Notes under the pieces: generated by a model
What the model saw: the letters and a program-made list of their open reading frames with translations, nothing else
Database searches by the model: none
What the model was told of the DNA's origin: nothing
In this document: positions 17,621 to 27,158 of the stretch, piece after piece
How positions within the stretch are numbered: the first letter of the stretch is position 1
Layout of the letters: each line of letters opens with the position of its first letter
Position numbers and translations under genes: made by a program
Assembly: GCA_013322215.1 (NCBI GenBank)
Contig: JAAMEZ010000010.1
Location: 1-64,000, forward strand
Source: Martinezella rhizogenes
Lineage (GTDB): Bacteria; Pseudomonadota; Alphaproteobacteria; Rhizobiales; Rhizobiaceae
DNA: 64,000 nucleotides
Direction of reading: 5' to 3'

Positions 17621-18265
17621 TTAACGCCAGATGTGGCGCGGCAGCCCCTCGGCGACAAGCCGCGCGCCGAGGGCGCCCATCACGACGCCGGCCACCCGGT
17701 CTATCCATAACTTCGCACCGAGATAGATGGCCCGCGGCCGGTTCGAAGAAAAGGCCATCGTGACCACCGTGTACCAGCCCACTTCAACCAGGAAGACTGC
17801 GGGCGGAACCGTAAGCAGCAGCCAGGGCGCCGGAGCCGCCGGCAGGAGTGCGGCGAAGATACTGCCGTAGAAAATGGCCGTCTTCGGATTGCTGAGCTGC
17901 GTGCCGAGCGCAAAGAGGAAATTGCGCATCACACCGCCTGCAGCCGGCGTCGCAGGGGTATCGATGGGAAGATCGTCCGCCGCACCGCGCCAGATGCGGA
18001 TGCCGATATAGATCAGATAGAGACCACCGGCGACTTTTAGCGCCAGATACAGCCATTCGACCTTCATCAGCAATGCGCTCAAGCCGAACAGGGCCAAGGT
18101 CGCGAAAATGACGCTACCCGTTCCCATGCCGAAGGCCGCGGCAAGACCTGCCTTGCGTGAGCGGGAAACGGCGATGCGCGAAACGAGCACGAAGCTCGGG
18201 CCAGGGCTCACGGCCCCGATGAAGACTGCTGCGATGACACTGAAAAATATTGCCAAGGATGACAT
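17621..18265 (-). CDS. LysE/RhtB family exporter
   Basis: A 214-residue inner-membrane protein with about six hydrophobic segments. It has the family N-terminus FIGAVSPGPSFVLVSRIAVSRSRKAGLAAAFGMG, the YLIYIGIRIWRG segment and FLFALGTQLSNPKTAIFYGSIFA in order. Members export amino acids or homoserine lactone-like compounds. The start at 18265 follows GGGAGG; an upstream in-frame extension to 18379 lacks membrane-protein character. It lies inside the Tad locus, 9 bases' worth of context away from no pilus gene, and is probably unrelated to pili. Confidence 0.9.
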   Translation of the reverse strand: MSSLAIFFSVIAAVFIGAVSPGPSFVLVSRIAVSRSRKAGLAAAFGMGTGSVIFATLALFGLSALLMKVEWLYLALKVAGGLYLIYIGIRIWRGAADDLPIDTPATPAAGGVMRNFLFALGTQLSNPKTAIFYGSIFAALLPAAPAPWLLLTVPPAVFLVEVGWYTVVTMAFSSNRPRAIYLGAKLWIDRVAGVVMGALGARLVAEGLPRHIWR

Positions 18266-18388
18266 GCGAGACCTCCCAACATGGTCGACATGAACGCCCG
18301 GCGCCTTTCGGGAACGATGCGCCTGGCGCCAATCGGCGACATTGCATGGAAGATAATCATGCCCGCATGCCGCGAGCAAGTCGGCGGC

Positions 18389-19366
18389 TCAGAATTTGTC
18401 CATTGCCTGAATGATCGCCGGGCCGAGAATGACCGCCATCAAGACCGGCAGAAAGAAGACGATCATCGGTACGGTAAGCTTCGGCGGCAGCGCGGCCGCC
18501 TTCTTTTCCGCCTCGTTCATGCGCTCGTCGCGGCCTTCCTGCGCCATGACGCGCAAAGCCTGCGAGAGCGGCGTGCCGTAGCGTTCCGCCTGGATGAGCG
18601 CCTGCGTCACCGATTTGACGAGATCGATCTGCGTCCGGGCGGCGAGATTGTCAAAGGCGGTGCGGCGATCCTGCAGGAAGGAAAGCTCGGCCGTGGTCAA
18701 CACCATTTCCTCGGCGAGTGCCGGGGATTGCTCGGCCATCTCCTCGGACACGCGATGCATGCCGGCCTCGATGGATATGCCAGACTCCACGCAGATCAGC
18801 ATCAGATCGAGAGCATCCGGCCAGGCGCGTTTGATCGATTTCTGACGCTTGGTCACCAGATTGGAGATATAGATGTTCGGCGCATAGAAGCCCAGATAGG
18901 CGAAACCGATGACGCCAAGCAGACGGATCGGCAAGGGCTTTGCGGCAAACCAGCCGAGAACGAAGACGACGACGATCGCAACCGCCAGAAACAGGAAGGG
19001 CAGCAGAAACCGCGCCACCAGGAACATGTTGAGCGCATTTTCCGAGCGCAGGCCGGCAGACCGCAAGCGATTGACGGTATTGGCGTCGACAAGCGCATTG
19101 CGCAGGTTGAATCGCTCGACGATCTGTCTGACGTTTCGATTGTTGTGGCTGCGTAGCGATGCCTTGCCGCCATCGGCGCTGAGCCGCGCGCGTTCACGGG
19201 CGCGAATCTGTTCGCGCTCTGTCGATACGGCCTTCATGCGCTTGCTGAGATCACCACGCTCCAGCAGCGGTACGGCGATCGTATAGAAGGTCGCGAAGAC
19301 GGCAATGGCAACCACAACGGCAAGAAGGGTGCCGGGATCGGTCAAATTGGCAGCCAGATCGGACAT
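18389..19366 (-). CDS. tadC: Tad pilus inner-membrane platform protein TadC
   Basis: A 325-residue polytopic protein with a T2SSF (GspF-type) domain. An N-terminal membrane segment (about 12-32), a charged cytoplasmic loop, two central segments (about 110-150) and a C-terminal segment (LTVPMIVFFLPVLMAVILGPAIIQAM) frame the F domain (LDLMLICVESGISIEAGMHRVSEEM). TadB and TadC form the platform driven by the CpaF ATPase. It is the last gene of the minus-strand pilus operon, 21 bp after tadB. Confidence 0.92.
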   Translation of the reverse strand: MSDLAANLTDPGTLLAVVVAIAVFATFYTIAVPLLERGDLSKRMKAVSTEREQIRARERARLSADGGKASLRSHNNRNVRQIVERFNLRNALVDANTVNRLRSAGLRSENALNMFLVARFLLPFLFLAVAIVVVFVLGWFAAKPLPIRLLGVIGFAYLGFYAPNIYISNLVTKRQKSIKRAWPDALDLMLICVESGISIEAGMHRVSEEMAEQSPALAEEMVLTTAELSFLQDRRTAFDNLAARTQIDLVKSVTQALIQAERYGTPLSQALRVMAQEGRDERMNEAEKKAAALPPKLTVPMIVFFLPVLMAVILGPAIIQAMDKF

Positions 19367-19387
19367 GGGCTACGCGGCTCCTTCTGC

Positions 19388-20395
19388 TCAGATCTCGAAG
19401 TTGACCATGTTGCGCATGATGAAGATGCCGAGCGACATCCAAATGCCGGCCGCAATCAAGATCAGATGGCCGCGCGGATCGGTGAACAGGATCATCATGT
19501 ATTGCGGCGAGGTCAGATAGACGAGCAGCATCACGATGAAGGGCAGAGCGCCGATGATGACGGCGGATGCCTTGGCCTCCATCGACAATGCCTTAACCTT
19601 TGCCTTCATTTTCTTGCGCTCGCGCAGCACCTTCGAGAGGTTGCCCAGAGCTTCCGACAGGTTGCCGCCCGCCTGGGCCTGGATGGCGATGACGATCGAG
19701 AAGAAATTTACTTCCTGCAGCGGCATATGGTTCGTGATGCGGGCGCAGGCGTCCGACATGCTAAGACCGACCTGCTGCGCCTCGACCACCCGCCGAAACT
19801 CCGTCTTGACGGGTTCTCGCGCCTCGCTGGCCACCAACCGCACCGCATCGTTGAGCGGCAGGCCCGAGCGAAGCGAGCGCGTGATGACATCAAGCGCATT
19901 CGGAAACTCTTCGAGAAACTTGCTTTGCCGGCGCTTGATGAGGAAGCCGATGACCCAGCGCGGCAGGCCGAAGGCGGACGCAAAGAATACTCCCAAAATG
20001 ACGAGAGGCGGCGCGCCGACGATGAAAAAGACCAGCATGACGAAAAGACCGAAGAGCACACTGAAAATGTAGAAGCGCGACGGCGTCAACGACAGGCCGG
20101 CCTGCGCCAGACGTGCCTTCAGCGACTGCTTCTTTTTCGTGTTTTCGGACTGGCGCCGCTCGAGATCCTTCAGCGTATCCTGCACCGACTTGCGCCGCTT
20201 GGACATTTCCTGGACGCGATCGCGCGCAGCCTTGACCTTGACGCGGTCGGTTTCGGCCTGCTTGACCCGGTTGACCCGGCCTTGCGCCTTTTTCTGTGTT
20301 TCGATCCGCGAATAGAGAATGCCATAGCAGACCGCGGCGGCGGAGACCGCCGTCAGCAGGACAATCAACAGCACTATCGGATCGATACCAAACAT
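19388..20395 (-). CDS. tadB: Tad pilus inner-membrane platform protein TadB
   Basis: A 335-residue GspF-type platform protein. It has an N-terminal membrane segment, a long basic cytoplasmic region with coiled-coil character (KVKAARDRVQEMSKRRKSVQ), a membrane pair at about 115-155 and the F domain (FPNALDVITRSLRSGLPLNDAVRLVA, then the EQxVGLSMSDA-like region). It ends with two membrane segments. It begins 8 bp after cpaF and pairs with TadC. Confidence 0.92.
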   Translation of the reverse strand: MFGIDPIVLLIVLLTAVSAAAVCYGILYSRIETQKKAQGRVNRVKQAETDRVKVKAARDRVQEMSKRRKSVQDTLKDLERRQSENTKKKQSLKARLAQAGLSLTPSRFYIFSVLFGLFVMLVFFIVGAPPLVILGVFFASAFGLPRWVIGFLIKRRQSKFLEEFPNALDVITRSLRSGLPLNDAVRLVASEAREPVKTEFRRVVEAQQVGLSMSDACARITNHMPLQEVNFFSIVIAIQAQAGGNLSEALGNLSKVLRERKKMKAKVKALSMEAKASAVIIGALPFIVMLLVYLTSPQYMMILFTDPRGHLILIAAGIWMSLGIFIMRNMVNFEI

Positions 20396-20403
20396 CGTAA
20401 GCC

Positions 20404-21888
20404 CTATTGCGCCTTCTGTTCCATCTCATCGAGGGCAGCCGCCAGGCGCCGCTCCTCGTTATAGTAGCGGGCACGATCCCAGAAATGCGGCTTGCCGATG
20501 CCAGTGGAGACGTGCCGTCCGATGATCCGGCCGTTCGCATCTTCGCCCTCGATCTCGTAGCGCATCAGATCCTGGGTGATGATCACATCGCCTTCCATGC
20601 CGATGACCTCGGTGATCTGCGTGATGCGGCGCGAACCGTCGCGCAGGCGGGCGGCCTGGATGACGACATCGACGGAGCTGGAAATGATCTCGCGCACGGT
20701 CTTGGCCGGCAGGCTGAAGCCGCCCATGGCGATCATCGATTCCATGCGGCTCAGGCATTCGCGCGGCGTATTGGCGTGGATCGTGCCCATGGAGCCGTCG
20801 TGACCCGTGTTCATCGCCTGCAGCAGGTCGAAAACCTCGGGTCCGCGCACTTCGCCGACGATGATGCGTTCGGGGCGCATACGCAGGCAGTTCTTGACGA
20901 GATCGCGCATGGTGATCTCGCCCTCGCCTTCAATGTTCGGCGGGCGGGTTTCGAGACGCACGACATGCGGTTGCTGCAGTTGCAGTTCGGCAGTGTCTTC
21001 GCAGGTGATGACGCGCTCGTCGCGGTCGATATAGTTGGTCAGGCAGTTCAGCAGCGTCGTCTTGCCCGAGCCCGTACCGCCTGAAATGACGACGTTGCAG
21101 CGCACGCGGCCGATGATCTGCAGCAGTGTCGCGCCTTCCGGCGTGATGGCGCCGAAGCGAACGAGCTGATCGAGCGTCAGCTTGTCCTTCTTGAACTTAC
21201 GAATGGTGAGCGCCGGCCCGTCGATCGCCAGCGGCGGAGCAATGACGTTGACGCGCGAGCCATCGGGCAGGCGCGCATCGCAGATCGGGCTGGATTCATC
21301 GACGCGGCGGCCGACCTGGCTGACGATGCGCTGGCAAATGGAAAGAAGCTGCGAATTGTCGCGAAAGCGGATTTCGGATTCGACGGTCTTGCCGCCGACT
21401 TCGATGAAGGTCTGGCCGGCGCCGTTGACCATGATGTCGGCGATGTCGTCACGGGCGAGCAGCGGTTCCAGCGGGCCATAGCCGAGCACGTCGTTGCAGA
21501 TATCCTCGAGCAGCTCTTCCTGCTCGGAGATCGACATCGCGAAATTCTTGATGGTGATGATATCGTTGACGATATCGCGAATTTCCTCGCGCGCGGCCTC
21601 GTTGCCAAGCTTGGAGAGCTGCGACAGGTCGATCGTATCGATGAGCGCGGAGAAGACCTGCGATTTCGTATCGTAATATTCTTCCGTACGCGCCGTGCGA
21701 CGCCGGCTGGGCGTCTGCATCGGCGGCGGGGCGACCTGCTGACGCGGCTGTGCGGCATCACGGGACGGCTCTATCAGCACGGCCGGCGCCGTTGAGCCAC
21801 CTGCAGGAGCGGGCGCACGCGCCGGTGCCGGCGGAGGCATTGCGCCGCCGCTCTTTGCAGGACCTTCACTTCCGCGCTTGCCAAACAT
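20404..21888 (-). CDS. cpaF: Tad pilus assembly ATPase CpaF (TadA)
   Basis: A 494-residue secretion ATPase of the GspE/VirB11 class that powers Flp pilus extension, and in some species retraction. The first 75 residues are Pro/Ala-rich and probably disordered. An N-terminal domain follows (about 80-240). The motor domain has Walker [10 protein letters not shown] (near 270), the Asp box region, Walker [10 protein letters not shown] and the His box [11 protein letters not shown]. It lies 79 bp after cpaE and is followed closely by tadB and tadC. Confidence 0.95.
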   Translation of the reverse strand: MFGKRGSEGPAKSGGAMPPPAPARAPAPAGGSTAPAVLIEPSRDAAQPRQQVAPPPMQTPSRRRTARTEEYYDTKSQVFSALIDTIDLSQLSKLGNEAAREEIRDIVNDIITIKNFAMSISEQEELLEDICNDVLGYGPLEPLLARDDIADIMVNGAGQTFIEVGGKTVESEIRFRDNSQLLSICQRIVSQVGRRVDESSPICDARLPDGSRVNVIAPPLAIDGPALTIRKFKKDKLTLDQLVRFGAITPEGATLLQIIGRVRCNVVISGGTGSGKTTLLNCLTNYIDRDERVITCEDTAELQLQQPHVVRLETRPPNIEGEGEITMRDLVKNCLRMRPERIIVGEVRGPEVFDLLQAMNTGHDGSMGTIHANTPRECLSRMESMIAMGGFSLPAKTVREIISSSVDVVIQAARLRDGSRRITQITEVIGMEGDVIITQDLMRYEIEGEDANGRIIGRHVSTGIGKPHFWDRARYYNEERRLAAALDEMEQKAQ

Positions 21889-21967
21889 GTCTTCGATCCA
21901 ATTCTACTGCTGCTGCATAGCCTTCATGAAAGATCGACCTTTCGAAAGTCCATGCGAAATCATAGGG

Positions 21968-23239
21968 TTACTTCCGCTTCAAAAGGCCAAGCAAACCGCC
22001 CTTTCTTGCCTTCTTCAAAGCGACACGCCCGGTGACGATGTGTGATATCTGCGAGAAAGTTTCCGCAATCGGCGACTTTGGATCCGTCTCGGAGATCATC
22101 TGTCCGCTGTTGGCAGCATTGCCGAACAGGTTGATGTCAAAAGGTATGATGGCGATCGGGTCCGTCTCCAATGGCGCGCAGAATTCCGAAGGATTGATCT
22201 CCGGACGCTTCGGCATGCCGACCTGATTGAGAATGAGGTGTGGCGCCTTGTCGTTGGGCCGCAGCTTGCGCAGAGCATCGATCAGGTTCTTGGCATTGCG
22301 CAGATTGGCGAGATCGGGTGCGGCGCAAATGACGACCTCGTCGACTGCGCCGAGCACAGAGCGCGTCCATTCCGTCCAAACATGCGGCAGGTCGAGGACT
22401 GCGACCGGCGCACTGCGCTGAAGAACGTCGAGCACCGGCAGGAAAGCGTGTCCTTCGAAATCATAGGCACGATCGAGCATCGAGGGTGCCGCGAGCAACG
22501 ACAGATGCTGCGAGCATTTGGTCAGCAACCGGTCGAGAAAGACTTCGTCGAGGCGCTCCGGCGCATAGACGGCCTCAGCTATCCCTTGCGCAGGGTCCTG
22601 GTCGAAATCGATGTTGGCGGTGCCATAGGGCAGATCGAGATCGGCCAGAATGGTTTCGGTCGAGAAGAGGCTGGAAATCCCGAAAGCGCAATTGTGGGCG
22701 ATGGTGGATGCGCCCACCCCGCCCTTGGCACCGATGAACGCAATGCTGCGGCCGAGCGGCTCGGCATCGGGATCGATGAAGATCGATGTCATCGCGGTCA
22801 TCAGATCGACCATATCGGTCGGCTGCACGATATATTCGGAGATGCCGTTGCGGATAAGTTCGCGGTAAAGACCGATGTCGTTGTGATAGCCGACGATGAT
22901 GACCTTGGTGCTCGGGTCGCAGACAGCAGCGAGTGGTTCGAGTTCGGTCAGCAGGCCGCGCGGATTGGCACGCGTCTCCAAGATGATGAGATTCGGGGTC
23001 GGCGCCGAAGCGAACATGTTCGCCGCGGCCGCGACACCGCCGCTGGTGATCCTGAGGCTCACCTTGGACATGCGCCGATCGTTGGCGCACTGATCCATCA
23101 CCTGCTGCAACTGCTCGCTTTCGCAGAAGGCATGTATGGATATGCGCGGCAGCGGCCGCAGATTGTCGAGATTGCCCGAGCGCGAGACCTCCTCCGCTTC
23201 TGCGGGAGTCGGGCCGATATCGTATTCGATGGCGTTCAT
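21968..23239 (-). CDS. cpaE: Pilus localisation protein CpaE (TadZ)
   Basis: A 423-residue protein that directs Tad pilus assembly to its site in the cell. The N-terminal half is receiver-like (about 45-150) but appears to lack the full phospho-acceptor set. The C-terminal half is a ParA/MinD-type ATPase domain. Its P-loop reads KGGVGAST near residue 167: the signature lysine of the deviant Walker A is kept, while the second lysine of KGGVGKT is replaced. I chose the ATG at 23239; the 42-residue in-frame extension upstream looks non-coding and overlaps the end of cpaD. Confidence 0.92.
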   Translation of the reverse strand: MNAIEYDIGPTPAEAEEVSRSGNLDNLRPLPRISIHAFCESEQLQQVMDQCANDRRMSKVSLRITSGGVAAAANMFASAPTPNLIILETRANPRGLLTELEPLAAVCDPSTKVIIVGYHNDIGLYRELIRNGISEYIVQPTDMVDLMTAMTSIFIDPDAEPLGRSIAFIGAKGGVGASTIAHNCAFGISSLFSTETILADLDLPYGTANIDFDQDPAQGIAEAVYAPERLDEVFLDRLLTKCSQHLSLLAAPSMLDRAYDFEGHAFLPVLDVLQRSAPVAVLDLPHVWTEWTRSVLGAVDEVVICAAPDLANLRNAKNLIDALRKLRPNDKAPHLILNQVGMPKRPEINPSEFCAPLETDPIAIIPFDINLFGNAANSGQMISETDPKSPIAETFSQISHIVTGRVALKKARKGGLLGLLKRK

Positions 23240-23270
23240 GATTTCATCCCGTTGCGCCGGTCTCTTGCAT

Positions 23271-24044
23271 TCAATTTCCGCTGCCGAAGCCGCCGACCGT
23301 CGCCGTGCTGGTCGGGGTTGAGCCGCTGCGATAATCGGCGATGACCTTGCTGCGCTGATCGGCATCGATCGGCGTCATCGCGCGCGGCGAAATCAGATCG
23401 GTCGGATTTGCGACCTGCGCTGCCAGATTGTGCTGGGTCGCACAGCCGAAATTATAGTAGTTCTGATTGTCGAATGCGTTGTCCGAAAGGTCGTCCGGCC
23501 ATTGGCCGCAGGCATTGGTGGCCGCCGTCGTTGCCGTAAAACGCAGGCGGATCGGCGCGGCATCGCCCGGGCCGCCGGCCGGGTAATAGCTATTGACGAT
23601 TCGTCCCGACGGAATGCCGTTCGTGACCAGCTCCCGGCGGATCTGCGAGTTGAGTGCCGATGCGGCGAACGCATTTGCCGATTGCCGCGGCGACAGGATT
23701 TCCACCGTGCCGCTGGCATGGGCGCGATAATCCTGCACGAAACCGCGAACCGTATCGCGCATGCCTGTTGTCAGGTGCCGGTCACTGGCTGCAACCGGTA
23801 TGTCGACGCTATGCTCTTTTTCGGTGAGCACGATGGGATGCCGCTGGCGATAGTCGTCCCTGATGGCGCTCGTCGTCATGCCATCCGGGGAGCCGGCGCA
23901 GCCGCTGACGGCCGATATCAGCGCCAATGTCGGAAGGATCAGCATCGATCTTGAGAAACGAGGCCGAGCACCGCGGCGTGTATTGCGTTCGAGGCTGGCC
24001 ATTTCTTGCTCTCTCATTGACCTCGTTGAAAAGGCTGGTGTCAT
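23271..24044 (-). CDS. cpaD: Pilus assembly lipoprotein CpaD
   Basis: A 257-residue probable lipoprotein, with lipobox region ISAVSGC (Cys49) after a basic n-region. The CpaD domain includes YRQRHPIVLTEKEHSVDIPV and the C-terminal NFGCATQHNLAAQVANPTDLISPR block typical of the family. It helps outer-membrane secretin function. The ATG at 24044 has AGGAG 7 nt upstream, though it gives a long n-region; ATGs at 24017 and 24002 are alternatives. The gap to cpaC is 11 bp. Confidence 0.9.
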   Translation of the reverse strand: MTPAFSTRSMREQEMASLERNTRRGARPRFSRSMLILPTLALISAVSGCAGSPDGMTTSAIRDDYRQRHPIVLTEKEHSVDIPVAASDRHLTTGMRDTVRGFVQDYRAHASGTVEILSPRQSANAFAASALNSQIRRELVTNGIPSGRIVNSYYPAGGPGDAAPIRLRFTATTAATNACGQWPDDLSDNAFDNQNYYNFGCATQHNLAAQVANPTDLISPRAMTPIDADQRSKVIADYRSGSTPTSTATVGGFGSGN

Positions 24045-24055
24045 GGTCCCGCTCC

Positions 24056-25588
24056 TTATTTGTAGATGAAGCCGACTGTGCCGTGGAAATCGGCATCGGC
24101 GACCGGCGGACCATCCTTGCGGCCGTAGATCTTGTTGACACGGTTCATGAAGAAGACACCGGCATCGTTCGTCGGCGAAAAATTGTCATCCGGGCGGGCA
24201 AGCTTGTCGCGTGCTACGGGTCGCACGAGATAGGGTGTCGCGATGATCACAAGCTCGCTCTCATCACGCTGGAAGCTCTTCTGACGGAACAGGGCGCCAA
24301 GGATCGGGATCTTCGATGCGCCAGGTGTTCCCGAGGTCGTCTGCTGCACGTTGTCGCTCAGCAGGCCGGCAAGAGCGATCGATCCCCCGGATGGCAGCTC
24401 GACCGAAGTGTTGGCGGCGCGCTGGTTGTAGGTTGGGGTGGATGACGACGCGACCGGTTCCGAGACCTGGGTCTGCACATGCAGGCTGATACGGCCGCCG
24501 GCCAGGACCACAGGCGTGAAGGCCAGCGTGATGCCGTATGTATAGGGCGTGATCGTCGTGTTGCCGTCCTTGTCGGTGGTGGAGTAGAGCGTCTGGCCAC
24601 CGGAATTGAAGGTCGCAGCCTGTCCGGAAATGGCGGTCAATGTCGGCTCCGCCAGGGTGCGCACGGCACCTGCCTGCTCGAGAGCATTCAGATAGGTGCT
24701 GATATTGTATTTGCCGAGGGCGTATTTGAAGAGTGTCGAAATACCACCCGCGCCGGTAGCGTTGGTGGGATCGCCGTTTACTCCCAGGAAATTCGTGGTT
24801 CCGCTATTTCCGATGTTGCCCAGCTGCGCCACGCCCAGGCCGGAGGAATTGCTGACCAGATTGTCGAAACCGATCTGCTTCAGGACGCTGCGCTTGATTT
24901 CGGCGACGGTGACCTTGAGCGTCACCTGATCCTCGCCTTCGATCTGCAGCATGTTGACGATCTGCGAGGTCTGCCGCCCTTCGGCGAAAATCGCGACGGC
25001 GTTGTTGTCGCCGCTGCCGGAGGCAGTCTGGTTTCGTGTCGTCGCTTCGCCGCCCTTGAGGAACGCCTGGGCGAGCTGCTGCGCACGGATCGAATCCTGC
25101 GGCGTGCGCACCATGCCTGTCAGGACGATGTTGTCGGAGATGATCTCGACGTTGATGTCGGAGTCCGGGATGAAGCGCTTGATATTATCCTGCAGGCCAG
25201 CAATGTCGCGCTCGATCTGGAGATCGAGGCTGACTATCTCCTTACCGTCGGCGCCGAAGATGAAGATATTGGTCTGACCGACCGTCTTGCCGAAAAGGTA
25301 AATGCGGCGCGAGGTGCGGGTCACCGCATCCGCCATCTTGGGATCGGAGACAAGGATGTCATGCGCGTCGGCCGGCAGATCGACGACGAGTGCTTTGTTG
25401 AGGCCAAGCTTCAGTGTGCGCTTCGTGCCGAGGCCAGCTATCGTGACGATGCTGTCCGAGCCGCCCGCAAAAGCCGCAGGCATGCGCAGAAAGGCCGGGA
25501 CATCTGCCAAGGGCAGGCCGGCAAAGGCGACCGAGAAGGAGAGGCTTACGGCAAGGGGGAGGCTGGCTTTCTTGCTTGTCTTTAACAT
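24056..25588 (-). CDS. cpaC: Tad pilus outer-membrane secretin CpaC (RcpA)
   Basis: A 510-residue secretin forming the outer-membrane pilus pore. A signal peptide is followed by the pilus N-domain (VTIAGLGTKRTLKLGLNKALVVDLPADAHDILVSDPKMADAV in sequence), a BON-like segment (about 105-180) and the secretin domain (about 230-450; VTLKVTVAEIKRSVLKQIGFD, then LPSGGSIALAGLL and ESELVIIATPYLVRP-like end). ATG at 25588 is preceded by a purine-rich tract and overlaps no gene. The N-domain resembles the separate 142-residue protein at 27791. Confidence 0.94.
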   Translation of the reverse strand: MLKTSKKASLPLAVSLSFSVAFAGLPLADVPAFLRMPAAFAGGSDSIVTIAGLGTKRTLKLGLNKALVVDLPADAHDILVSDPKMADAVTRTSRRIYLFGKTVGQTNIFIFGADGKEIVSLDLQIERDIAGLQDNIKRFIPDSDINVEIISDNIVLTGMVRTPQDSIRAQQLAQAFLKGGEATTRNQTASGSGDNNAVAIFAEGRQTSQIVNMLQIEGEDQVTLKVTVAEIKRSVLKQIGFDNLVSNSSGLGVAQLGNIGNSGTTNFLGVNGDPTNATGAGGISTLFKYALGKYNISTYLNALEQAGAVRTLAEPTLTAISGQAATFNSGGQTLYSTTDKDGNTTITPYTYGITLAFTPVVLAGGRISLHVQTQVSEPVASSSTPTYNQRAANTSVELPSGGSIALAGLLSDNVQQTTSGTPGASKIPILGALFRQKSFQRDESELVIIATPYLVRPVARDKLARPDDNFSPTNDAGVFFMNRVNKIYGRKDGPPVADADFHGTVGFIYK

Positions 25589-25602
25589 GGTCTCGCCCCT
25601 TC

Positions 25603-26418
25603 TCACTGCGGTTTCGGCCCGGTTGGGCCGTCGGTCACGATCGCTCCCGACTTGATGACTTGGATCATGCCGCCGCCATTGTCGCCGGCCAGCAGATAAT
25701 CGGCGGCTGTCGTATCGGGCTGCTGCGCGTCGGCAACGGAGCGCAATGCCAGCGTCAGGCGATCGGCCATCTGATGCGCGACGGCCAGGACCTTCGTCTG
25801 GTCCGGCGTCAGTTCCAGCGTCGCAGTTGCGCCGACGACGGCTTTGCTTCCGTCCTGCTTTTCCTCAATCTGCTGATCGACAGCCAGAACACGAACGTTG
25901 CTGAGCACGGTTTCGGTGACGAGCTGCTGCTGCGAACCCTTGCGCACCATGATGACATCGACCCGGTCGTTCGGAAGGATAAAACCGCCCGCGCCGGTGG
26001 CGACGGAAATCTCCGTGGCAACGGCTCGCTTGCCTGCCGGCAGTAATGAGGAGAGGATACGACTGTTGGAATCGGCGACCTTTTCCTCGCGGATCGGCTC
26101 GCCCTCGAATATCGGCAGGCGAACAACCGCGCCGGTCAGATCCTTCAGCGCATCGGGCCGCTCGCGCTCGGTGATGAAGCCTTTGACGATACCGCTTTCC
26201 GGCCAGGGCATCCAATGGATCGATTGCTGGTTCAGACGCGAACCAACGGGCAGATTGGCACCGGCAACGAGGACATTGATCGTCGCCTCCTTCTCCACCA
26301 CCGCCGCAATCTGCTGGGGAACGATATTGCGCGAACCAGCCAGACGCATCGCGAGCAGACCAGCCATCCCGGCCGCGACGGCTGCCACTGCGAGTATCAT
26401 TATGCGAGCGGGTTTCAT
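25603..26418 (-). CDS. cpaB: Flp pilus assembly protein CpaB (RcpC)
   Basis: A 271-residue periplasmic protein with an N-terminal membrane anchor (IMILAVAAVAAGMAGLLAM) and an SAF domain (about 45-110: VLVAGANLPVGSRLNQQSIHWMPWP). The RcpC/CpaB domain follows. It supports secretin function in Tad pili. AAGGA lies 6 nt before the ATG at 26418; the ATG two codons upstream directly abuts that site. It is the first gene of the cpaB-F/tadBC operon, and its 157-bp upstream gap contains two TTAACCAT motifs. Confidence 0.92.
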   Translation of the reverse strand: MKPARIMILAVAAVAAGMAGLLAMRLAGSRNIVPQQIAAVVEKEATINVLVAGANLPVGSRLNQQSIHWMPWPESGIVKGFITERERPDALKDLTGAVVRLPIFEGEPIREEKVADSNSRILSSLLPAGKRAVATEISVATGAGGFILPNDRVDVIMVRKGSQQQLVTETVLSNVRVLAVDQQIEEKQDGSKAVVGATATLELTPDQTKVLAVAHQMADRLTLALRSVADAQQPDTTAADYLLAGDNGGGMIQVIKSGAIVTDGPTGPKPQ

Positions 26419-26478
26419 GGTCATTCCTTGAGGAACAGGATTCTTCGCCCCACAGAATGACCGGCAATTGGTGTAATT

Positions 26479-26523
26479 ATGGTTAATGGGAAGTTACATT
26501 TATTGTTACTTAACCATGGTTAC
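26479..26523. promoter_or_regulatory. Paired CtrA-like half-sites upstream of cpaB
   Basis: TTAACCAT occurs twice in opposite orientation: on the minus strand at 26479-26486 and on the plus strand at 26510-26517. The second is part of the palindrome TAACCATGGTTA (26511-26522). The gap is AT-rich and probably carries the cpaB promoter. TTAACCAT is a known CtrA-type motif in alphaproteobacteria; binding here is inferred. Confidence 0.45.
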
Positions 26524-26575
26524 TTGATGTATATTAGAAATAATATATGTGCGAGTTTGATTTTTACTCGCCGGC

Positions 26576-27088
26576 TCAAGATATGCCGCGCATCGCCGCG
26601 ATAAAGATCGGTGAGGATGGGAAGGCCATGACGCCACCGATGGCAATGGCAATGCCATAAGGAATCTTCTTGGCGATCACCAGCGAATTCGGCAATGGAA
26701 GGCCAATGGCCAGTATCGTGTTGGCCTGGGAGCGGAGGAAGACGATGAAAACCGTCAATACGCCGCCGATAAACGCGACGTAAACAAGAAATTCGACAAG
26801 GGATGAATCAAAGCCGAACCAAAGTGCGGCCGCAGCCAAAAGCTTCGCATCACCGCCACCCATGACGTTCAGTGCGAATAACGCGAAGCAGGCGAAGAAG
26901 ACAGCACCGGCGCCCGCGAAATGCAAGCCGATTTCAGCAAGCGACAATCCGAAAAGAGGCGCGAGTAGCAGAAATGCGAGTGCGAGTGCCAGGGAAACAC
27001 GATTGGGGATCGTCATCGTCAGCAGATCGGAGATCGCCGCGATAGACATGCAGAGCGGAAATATTAGCAATGTCGAGGCTTCAAGCAT
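26576..27088 (-). CDS. cpaA: Prepilin peptidase CpaA (TadV)
   Basis: A 170-residue polytopic aspartic protease of the A24 family, which cleaves Flp prepilin and TadE-type pseudopilins in the inner membrane. It keeps both catalytic Asp sites: ISDLLTMTIPN after the first membrane segment and the VMGGGDAKLLAA motif (GxGD type). About six membrane segments are visible. I use the ATG at 27088, with AGGCGG upstream; a GTG three codons earlier has no suitable site. It is separated from flp by a terminator and from cpaB by the AT-rich promoter gap. Confidence 0.93.
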   Translation of the reverse strand: MLEASTLLIFPLCMSIAAISDLLTMTIPNRVSLALALAFLLLAPLFGLSLAEIGLHFAGAGAVFFACFALFALNVMGGGDAKLLAAAALWFGFDSSLVEFLVYVAFIGGVLTVFIVFLRSQANTILAIGLPLPNSLVIAKKIPYGIAIAIGGVMAFPSSPIFIAAMRGIS

Positions 27089-27123
27089 TGAAGACACACC
27101 GCCTATTGCGAAAGTAAAAATAT

Positions 27124-27155
27124 CGAAAACCGCTCACTATACCGAGCGGTTTTCG
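27124..27155 (-). terminator. Terminator of the flp pilin gene
   Basis: A 12-bp perfect stem (27124-27135 with 27144-27155, 8-nt loop) that on the minus strand is followed by ATATTTTTA. It lies between flp and cpaA. It would keep abundant pilin mRNA monocistronic while letting some transcription reach cpaA. Confidence 0.85.
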
Positions 27156-27158
27156 CCG

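Noticed and set aside
18281..20464. Long plus-strand frames (e.g. 18281-19156, 19466-20464) opposite tadC and tadB
   Set aside because: They are antisense to clear TadC and TadB coding sequence and are low-complexity His/Arg/Gln-rich products typical of reverse-strand frames in GC-rich genes.
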